Below, piece after piece: positions 1-6,700 of a stretch of DNA of 12,500 nucleotides. A program made the position numbers and the translations under genes. The DNA is taken from positions 513,676 through 526,175 of the forward strand of contig MU646502.1 in NCBI GenBank assembly GCA_026770585.1, in the 5' to 3' direction. The notes under the pieces are model-generated. The model made no database searches. It was given only the letters and a program-made list of their open reading frames with translations, and was not told where the DNA came from. Numbering within the stretch: the stretch's first letter is position 1; each line of letters opens with the position of its first letter. The DNA comes from Baffinella frigidus. Taxonomy: Eukaryota > Cryptophyceae > Cryptomonadales > Baffinellaceae.

Positions 1-305
1 CTACCTACCGCTAGAGAGTCACCTACCTACCGCTAGAGAGTCACCTACCTACCGCTAGAGAGTCACCTACCTACCGCTAGAGAGTCACCTACCTCTAGAG
101 AGTCACCTACCTCTAGAGAGTCACCTACCTCTAGAGAGTCACCTACCTACCTCTAGAGAGTCACCTACCTACATCTGGAGAGTCACCTACCTGTAGAGAA
201 TCCCCTAACTACCTCTAGAGAGTCACCTAGATACCTCTAGAGAGTCACCTCACTACATCTAGAGAGTCACCTACACCTACCGCCAGAGAGCCACCTGCCG
301 CTATC
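1..305 (+). repeat. 18/22-bp minisatellite in upstream intron
   Basis: Units built from CTACCTCTAGAGAGTCAC repeat about 14 times. The first four are 22 bp with an added ACCG, then 18-bp and 22-bp forms alternate and decay to the right. It ends some 25 bases before the acceptor of exon 1, so it is intronic. Confidence 0.9.
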
Positions 306-330
306 GAGTCGTGACCCTCTCTAAATGCAG

Positions 331-456
331 GTGATGGAGCTGCGGTCGATGCTGGCGGTGCCCTACCTCGAAAAGGCCCTCTACGAAATGCCCGAGGCAG
401 ACCTGACCGCCGCGGCCGTGCTCGCGCTCGCCGACGCCACCGAGGCCCGCATCCAG
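331..456 (+). CDS. M3 peptidase exon 1 of window
   Basis: Acceptor ATGCAG|GTG and donor CAG|GTGAAG bound 42 codons. The peptide holds LRSMLAVPYLEKALYEMPE, then an alanine-rich helix ending TEARIQ. Codons end almost always in G or C. It joins in phase 0 to GGLGSRPLL of the next exon. Confidence 0.85.
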
Positions 457-2801
457 GTGAAGCCCGAGGCAGTGTAACCGTAAACCGCGCGCGCGCGCGC
501 GCGCAGCGTTAGTGTTTAGCTCTTCACTAGCGCTGCGCTAGGGTCAGGGGGTAGTAGTGGTTGTGGGGGACCGAGAGGGGTTGGACGGATGAGAGGCAGA
601 GCGCTGCCGCGTGCTCGCGGACGCCACCGAGGCCCGCATCCAGGTGACACCTGAACCCTAAACCCTAGACCCTAGACCCCAAACACTAAACCCAAGACCC
701 TAAACCCTCGACCCTAAACCCAACACCCTAAACCCTGAGTGCTCTTCGAAGTCACCGAGGACCGCATCCAGGTGAACCCTGAGTCAGTGTAACCAAACGT
801 GATGTCAAACGTGATTGAGACCTTTCATAGGCCTCGCCTCCTTCAACCACTCTCGTTCAACCACAACCACTACCCCCTGCCCTGAACCGCGCGCACGCGT
901 AGCGCTAGTGTTTTGCTCTTCACTAGCGCAGCGCGCGTGCGCAGCGCTCGGGTCAGGGGGTAGTGGTTGTGGTTGAACGAGAGTGGTTGAAGGACGCGAG
1001 GCCTATGAAAGGTCTCAATCACGTTTGACCAGTGGGGGTGGGTAAAAAACTCAGTTTCCAGGTGAGGCAAAAATCGTTTGACCTTTTTAAAAAAACCTTT
1101 TGTTGACTAAAACCTCATTTGACCAGGGGGGGCTTGGGACGCGGCCGCTGCTCTCGGTGCCGCACCTGCTGTCCGACGAGGCCTCATACTCAACCCTGAA
1201 CCCCCAACCCTACGCCCCAACCCTAGACCAGGGGAACATATGCGGCCGTGTCGGTCTCAATCATATTTGGCCAGTGTGGGTGGCTAAATCTCCGTTTGAC
1301 CAGGGGGGGGGGCTAAAAAACTAAAAATCAAAAACCGTTTGACCAAAAATTCGTTTTTGACCAGGGGGGCCTTGGGTCGCGGCCGCTGCTCTCGGTGCCG
1401 CACCTGCTGTCCGACGAGGCTTCTTGCTACTACCACGGATACGTCCTCGCCGAAATGGTCAAACCCCGAAACCTGTAACCAGAAACACGAAACCTGAAAC
1501 CCGAAACACGAAACCCGGGTCACTTGGAGCCATTTCCTGCTCTTATCAGGGGGTTTGCACCAGCAAGGCGCGATGCACGTGGCGTTTTGCCAAACTTTTT
1601 GGGGCGGGTGGGGCACCTGCTGTCTGACGAGGCTTGCTGCTACTACCACGGCTACGTCCTCGCGGAAATGGTCGAACCTGAAACACGAAACACGGAGCCC
1701 GAAACACGAGACACGGAACCCGGAACCCGAAACACGACACACGAAACACGAAACACGAAACCCGAAACTTGAAGCCCGAAGGCCCAAACCCCAAACCCCA
1801 GACCCCAAACTCCAAACTCCCAACTCCCAACCCCAAACCCCAAACCCCAAACCCTAAAACCCAAACCCTGAACCGTAAACCCCAAACCCTAAACCCCCAA
1901 GCACCAAACAGGCGGTGCACCAGACGCGGAGCTACTTCATCGAGAAGTACAGCTTCATTGTCGACAACCCCAAGGCTTACCACCAAACCCTAAACCCTAA
2001 ACCTTGAACCTTGAACCCTAAACCCTCCCCCTGACAAGTGCAGCTACACTGTCGACAACCCTACACCCTACACCCTAAACCCTAAACCCTGAACCCTGAA
2101 CCCTAAACCCTAAACCCTAAAACCCTCCCCTCCCCTCTCCTTTGAGAAGTACAGCTTCATTATCGACAACCCCAAGGCGAACCCCCGCCCCTAAAACCTG
2201 AAACCTAGACCCTAAGGCCAACCCCCTCCCCTCCAAGAGAGAAGCCCGGGCTTTAGACTGTGTCTGCACTGCTACATTGTACATAACGATCTCATGTGAA
2301 AACGGCCTTAATTTAAAACCTTAGGAATCAGAGAAAATTACTGCACGAATGCTTGAACATTACTTATAAAGATCATGATGTGTAGTCAAGTTCATTGCCC
2401 AAAGGTTTTAAATTAAAACCGTTTTCGAATGAGATCAGGCGGGGGGGGGTCGCGCCTCGCCTCCCCTCCCCGTTCACACCCGAGTCGTTCCTCTCCCTCT
2501 AACACAACCACACACCTTGCTCGGATAGCGAGGGGTTAAACAGATCGTTTTGATTCGGGTACGAATTTAAAAATCTGTACGAGTCGTGTCCAACTTGTGG
2601 GAACTAGACTGCACAAAACTGCAGTCTAGCTAAAAATTACCCGATCAGTTTAACCCCTCGCTATCCGAGCAAGGATTCGACCGCCGCGTGCCGCAGCTCC
2701 GAGACAGAGAGAGAGAGGGAGGAAGAGAGGGTGGGCGGGCGGGAGAGAGAGAGAGAGGGAGAGAGAGAGAGAGGGGGGGAGAGAGAGAGAGAGAAGAGAG
2801 A

Positions 2802-2847
<46 letters not shown>

Positions 2848-3671
2848 AAGAGAGAGGAAGCGAGAGCAACCTGGGCGACGGCAGCGACGCTGGTCCAGCG
2901 CCGCCAGCGCAAGACGGTGTTGTCTAAGCGGTGGTTCTGTGCTACGGTAAAGCTATCCCGAGGCTAAGATAGCCTCTAAACCCTTACCCCAATCAGGTTG
3001 GGCCGACGCTCGAGGAGCACTACTGGCGTGCGGGGAACTCCGAGCCGTTCCTCTCCCCCTAAATGTCGAGCAACAACATGTCTTTGTACCGAGCAATTAT
3101 TAATTCGTACCACGAAAATAAAAGGACCGATCTGCGAAGCCCACTCTCTGGCCTAAACCCTTAACCCCTTATTCAGGTGGGCCCGACTCTCGAGGAGTAC
3201 TACTGGCGTGCTGGGAACTCCGAGCCGTTCCTCTCGCTCGTCGAGAACCTCACCTCCAAGCCCCTCTCCGGCACGGTACCCCCCTGCTCCTAAACCTTAC
3301 ACCCTAAACCCTGCACCAAATATTTAGTTAAACCCTCAACCCTAAACCCTAAACCCTAAACCCTAAACCCTAAACCCTAGACCCGCGCCACTCGCCCGGC
3401 CTCTCTTCCCCCTCCCGAGTAGCCGGCCGCTGCCGAGGGAGAAGGGAACAGTCCATCTAAACGTAATCCATAGGCCCTACGGATTCCATACCGTAGGGAC
3501 ATAGGGGGCTTCCTACGGATAAGGCAAAGGATTTGGAGACCGGATTTCCGGCCCTGGCTTGTGATTTCGTGCCAAAGTCGCTCGACGGCGGTCAGGGTTC
3601 AGGGTTCCGCGTCAGTGATTCTGGGGCGTGATGGGGCGGCAGGCCCAACCCTAAACCCTAAACGCTCACCC

Positions 3672-3768
<97 letters not shown>

Positions 3769-6700
3769 CCGTGACAGGTTCAGCTAAACCCTCAACCCGC
3801 GAGAGGCGTGGGTGTCCCACGCTGGAAATCCTGACGTGTAGCTGGGACTCGGTCCAGGGTGCAGGGTTCCGAGACAGTGATTCTGCGGCGTGATGGGACG
3901 GCAGGCGTAAGCCTAACTTGTTGCTGGAAATCCTGCTTGCCACCTGGCGTGGGAGTACTACCATCAACCCTAAACCCTGAACCCTAAACCCTAAACCCTA
4001 AACCCTAAACCCTAAGCCCTAAACCCTAAACTCCGAGACAGGCGTGGGTAGATGCGCTGAAGGAGCCTGTTTCGGAGCTAGGGGTCCGAAGGTCGAGGTG
4101 CGGACAGAGGCTGTTGCAGAATCCTGAACCCTAAACCCTACACCCGTGACCGGCGTGGGTTGACGCGCTGCAGGAGCCTGTCTCGCAGCTCCTTATAGGG
4201 TTTAGGGTATAGGGTGTAAAATATAAGGAATAGGGTATATCACTAACTCGGATCGTGATGGGGCGACAGGCGTGGCACCTGGCGTGGGCGTACTACCCTA
4301 AACCCTACACCCTACACCCGTGACCGGCGTGGGTGGATTCGCCAAAGGAGCCAGTCTCGGCGCTGCTCGCGAGTTTGATGTAATGCATCTAAGGTAGTAT
4401 CTGTCTATAGTTGGTTTATATTTTATCTAATAGCTAAGATATCAATACCCGCAGGCTTGGGCGGATGCGCTGAAAAAGCCTGTCTCGGAGCTCGTTATAG
4501 GGTACATGGTATAGGTCAAAGGGTATCCCTTAAGTGGCCAGTAGGCGCATACGCCCTACCCTAGGGCCCTAGGACCTGCCTAGGGCGAGTTAGGGCGAAT
4601 ATTCACCCTATGGCCACTTATAGGATAGGGTATATTACTAACTCGGATCGTGATGGGGCGACAGGCGTGGCACCTGGCGTGGGCGTACTACCCTAAACCC
4701 TAAACCCTACACCCGTGACAGGCGTGGGTGGATGCGCTGAAGGAGCCTGTCTCGGAGCTGCTCGCGCGCGAGGAGGTTGCCTACCTCGCTGCCGTCGCCC
4801 AGGTTGCTCTCTCTCTCTCTCTCGCTCTCTCCCTCCCTCCCTCTCCCTCCCGCTTCCTCTCTCTCTCTCTCTCTCTCTCTCCCTCCCTCTCCCTCCCGCT
4901 TCCTCTCTCTCCCTCCCTCGCTTCCTCTCTCTCGCTCTCTCGCTCTCTCTCCTCCCTGTCTCTCTTCCTCTCTCTCTCTCTCCCTCTCTCTCTCCCTCTC
5001 CCGCCCGCCCGCCCTCTCTTCCTCCCTCTCTCTCTCTGTCTCGGAGCTGCTGGCGCGCGAGGAGGTTGCCTACCTCGCTGCCGTCGCCCAGGTTGCTCTC
5101 TCTCTCCCTCTCTATCTTGCTCTCGCTCCCTCGCTCTCTCGTTCTCTCTCTCTCTCTCCTATCTCCCTCCCTGCCTGCGTGCCTGCCTGCTTCCCTTCCT
5201 CTCGTACTCTCTTCATCTCTCCCTCGCTCCCTCCCCCCCCCCCCCCCCCCCCCCCCCCCCCATCAGTAATCCGACAACCCTCAACAGTAACCCCTGTACC
5301 CTAACGCCCAAATCTCACCGACAGAGGGGAAGGGCTAAACCCCTAATCAGTAACCCCTAAACCCTAGTCAGTACAGTAATCCCTGTACCCTAACGCGCAG
5401 GTCTCACCGACGGAGGAGACGGCAGGTGATATGGCAGGAGATAGCCACGGCAGTTGTCAACGCACGCTGCTCATGTAGCTAATGGCGCGTGGTTGGATGG
5501 GCAGGTTTCGCCGACGGAGGAGACGGGCGCGGTCGACCTGGACATGCGCGTGCGCTTCGTCGACGGTCTGCCTCCCCCCCCTCCCTTTCAAAGTCATCAA
5601 GTCAACTTTCAATTCCCCTGGGCAACTCTAAACTGTCTTAACGGTCTGTCGCCCCTCCTCCCCACTACTGCCCCCGCCCCCTCATGCCTCACACAATTCG
5701 TGTCCGGGGTCACGTCCGGATTGGACACGCCAGCTTTACACAGTGCAGGTGGGAATTATTCATGGTTGGGAGGTATTTATTTATTTTACATAATATTTTG
5801 TGGGCGCAGGGGCGGAGGAGATCGCGGACTCGCGCGCGGATGGCTCCTTCCTCGACGCGTGCCGCCGCTTCGAGGCCTACGTCAAGGTCTTACCCTAAAC
5901 CATAAACCATAAACCATAAACCATAAACCATAAACCATAAACCATAAACCATAAACCATAAACCATAAACCATAAACCATAAACCATAAACCATAAACCG
6001 GAAACATGAAACACGAAACCCGAGACCATGAACCCGAAACCATGATTGCTTTACACACCCTACACGCTGAACCCTGAACCCTGAACCCTGAACCCGAAAA
6101 CCGAACCCTTCCTCCAACGCGTGCCGCCGCTTCGAGGCCTACGTCAAGGTCTACCACCTAACCCTAAAACCTGGGGTGTGGGGTCTGAATGCGCACCCTA
6201 CACCCTCAACCTTGGGGGGTGGGGTTTGAATGCACCCTAAACCTTGAACACCAGCCACGTCAAGGTTGAACCCCTCACCCTCAAAACTCTGAAAGGGCGC
6301 CTTATCTTTTCCGGGGGGGGTGCGCAGCCTGCAACCCCCTAAACCCTAGACCTGAAACCCTAGACCTGAAACCCGAAACCCGAAACCCGAAACCCGAAAC
6401 CCGAAACCTTATCCCTTAAGTGCCCAGTAGGCTCATACGCCCTACGGTAGGGCCCTAGGACCAGCCGAGGACCTCAGGCCCCCAAATTTGGAGGCCTGGT
6501 CACTTAAGGGATATACCTGAACCCTAAACCCCTCCCCTTCCTCCGACGCCTGCCGCCGCTTCGAGGCTTATGTCAAGGTCAACTCTAACCCTGAAACCCT
6601 CATTGAACCCCAAACCCTAAACCCCACACCCCCAACCACAAACCACAAACCACAAACCACAAACCACAAACCACAAACCACAAACCCCACACCCTCAACC

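Larger units (their letters stand above)
457..1364 (+). other. Intron 1: exon copies, CG tract, palindrome, acceptor copies
   Basis: GT-AG intron of 908 bases. It holds a (CG)n run at 486-504, an exon 1 3' copy, a degenerate CCCTAAA array (655-740), a second exon 1 copy, a 226-bp palindrome (804-1029), and an exon 2 5' copy at 1127. Two further TTTGACCAGGGG-like acceptor copies lie near 1226 and 1287. No independent gene is visible. Confidence 0.75.
1975..3176 (+). other. Intron 3: GC donor, exon copies, two inverted-repeat elements
   Basis: GC-AG intron of 1202 bases. In order it holds two or three copies of the exon 3 end, CCCTAAA arrays (1983-2135, 2187-2225), an inverted-repeat element (2288-2436), a short relic of exon 4, a second element (2515-2674), an inverted copy of exon 5/intron 5 material (2693-2887) and an exon 4 5' copy. 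Nothing recognisable is seen at 2890-2985. Confidence 0.72.
3276..4721 (+). other. Intron 4: arrays, repeated exon 5 starts, one MITE
   Basis: GT-AG intron of 1446 bases. CCCTAAA arrays lie at 3296-3385, 3963-4032 and 4689-4710, a CCCTCAA array at 3670-3768. A GTGATTCTGGGGCGTGATGG-type segment occurs near 3613, 3876, 4254 and 4648. Four exon 5 start copies follow from 4042. At 3395-3645 I see only a CCCTACGG / CCGTAGGG inverted repeat (3474-3498) and no gene. Confidence 0.72.
4803..5504 (+). other. Intron 5: CT tracts, exon 5 3' copy, poly-C
   Basis: GT-AG intron of 702 bases. CT-rich tracts at 4805-5037 and 5094-5232 flank an exon 5 3' copy, then comes a run of 29 C and degenerate CCCTAAAC/CAGTAACCCC repeats to about 5395. 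Long serine/leucine ORFs here reflect the repeat. Confidence 0.78.

Noticed and set aside
1-305. CRISPR array
   Set aside because: Units are contiguous without unique spacers and the setting is an intron of a eukaryotic gene.
1127-1186. Use of this copy as the working exon 2
   Set aside because: It has the acceptor but breaks off after DEAS with no donor; the copy at 1365-1457 is complete.
1284-1993. Overlapping long ORFs on both strands (188, 146 and 100 residues)
   Set aside because: They run through CCCGAAA/CCCCAAA arrays that lack stops in several frames and overlap the spliced peptidase exons; the peptides are simple PNPKPQT or GFGVWGLGF repeats.
2645-2967. RERERE- and SLSLSL-rich ORFs around the GA tract
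   Set aside because: Products of a dinucleotide repeat, explained as an inverted copy of the intron 5 region.
4715-5360. Serine/leucine-rich ORFs of 175-210 residues in three frames
   Set aside because: A CT tract is open in all three frames; only exon 5 within them shows family motifs.
5882-6157. VYGLWFM-repeat ORF on the minus strand
   Set aside because: Translation of the CCATAAA array inside intron 7, antisense to the gene.
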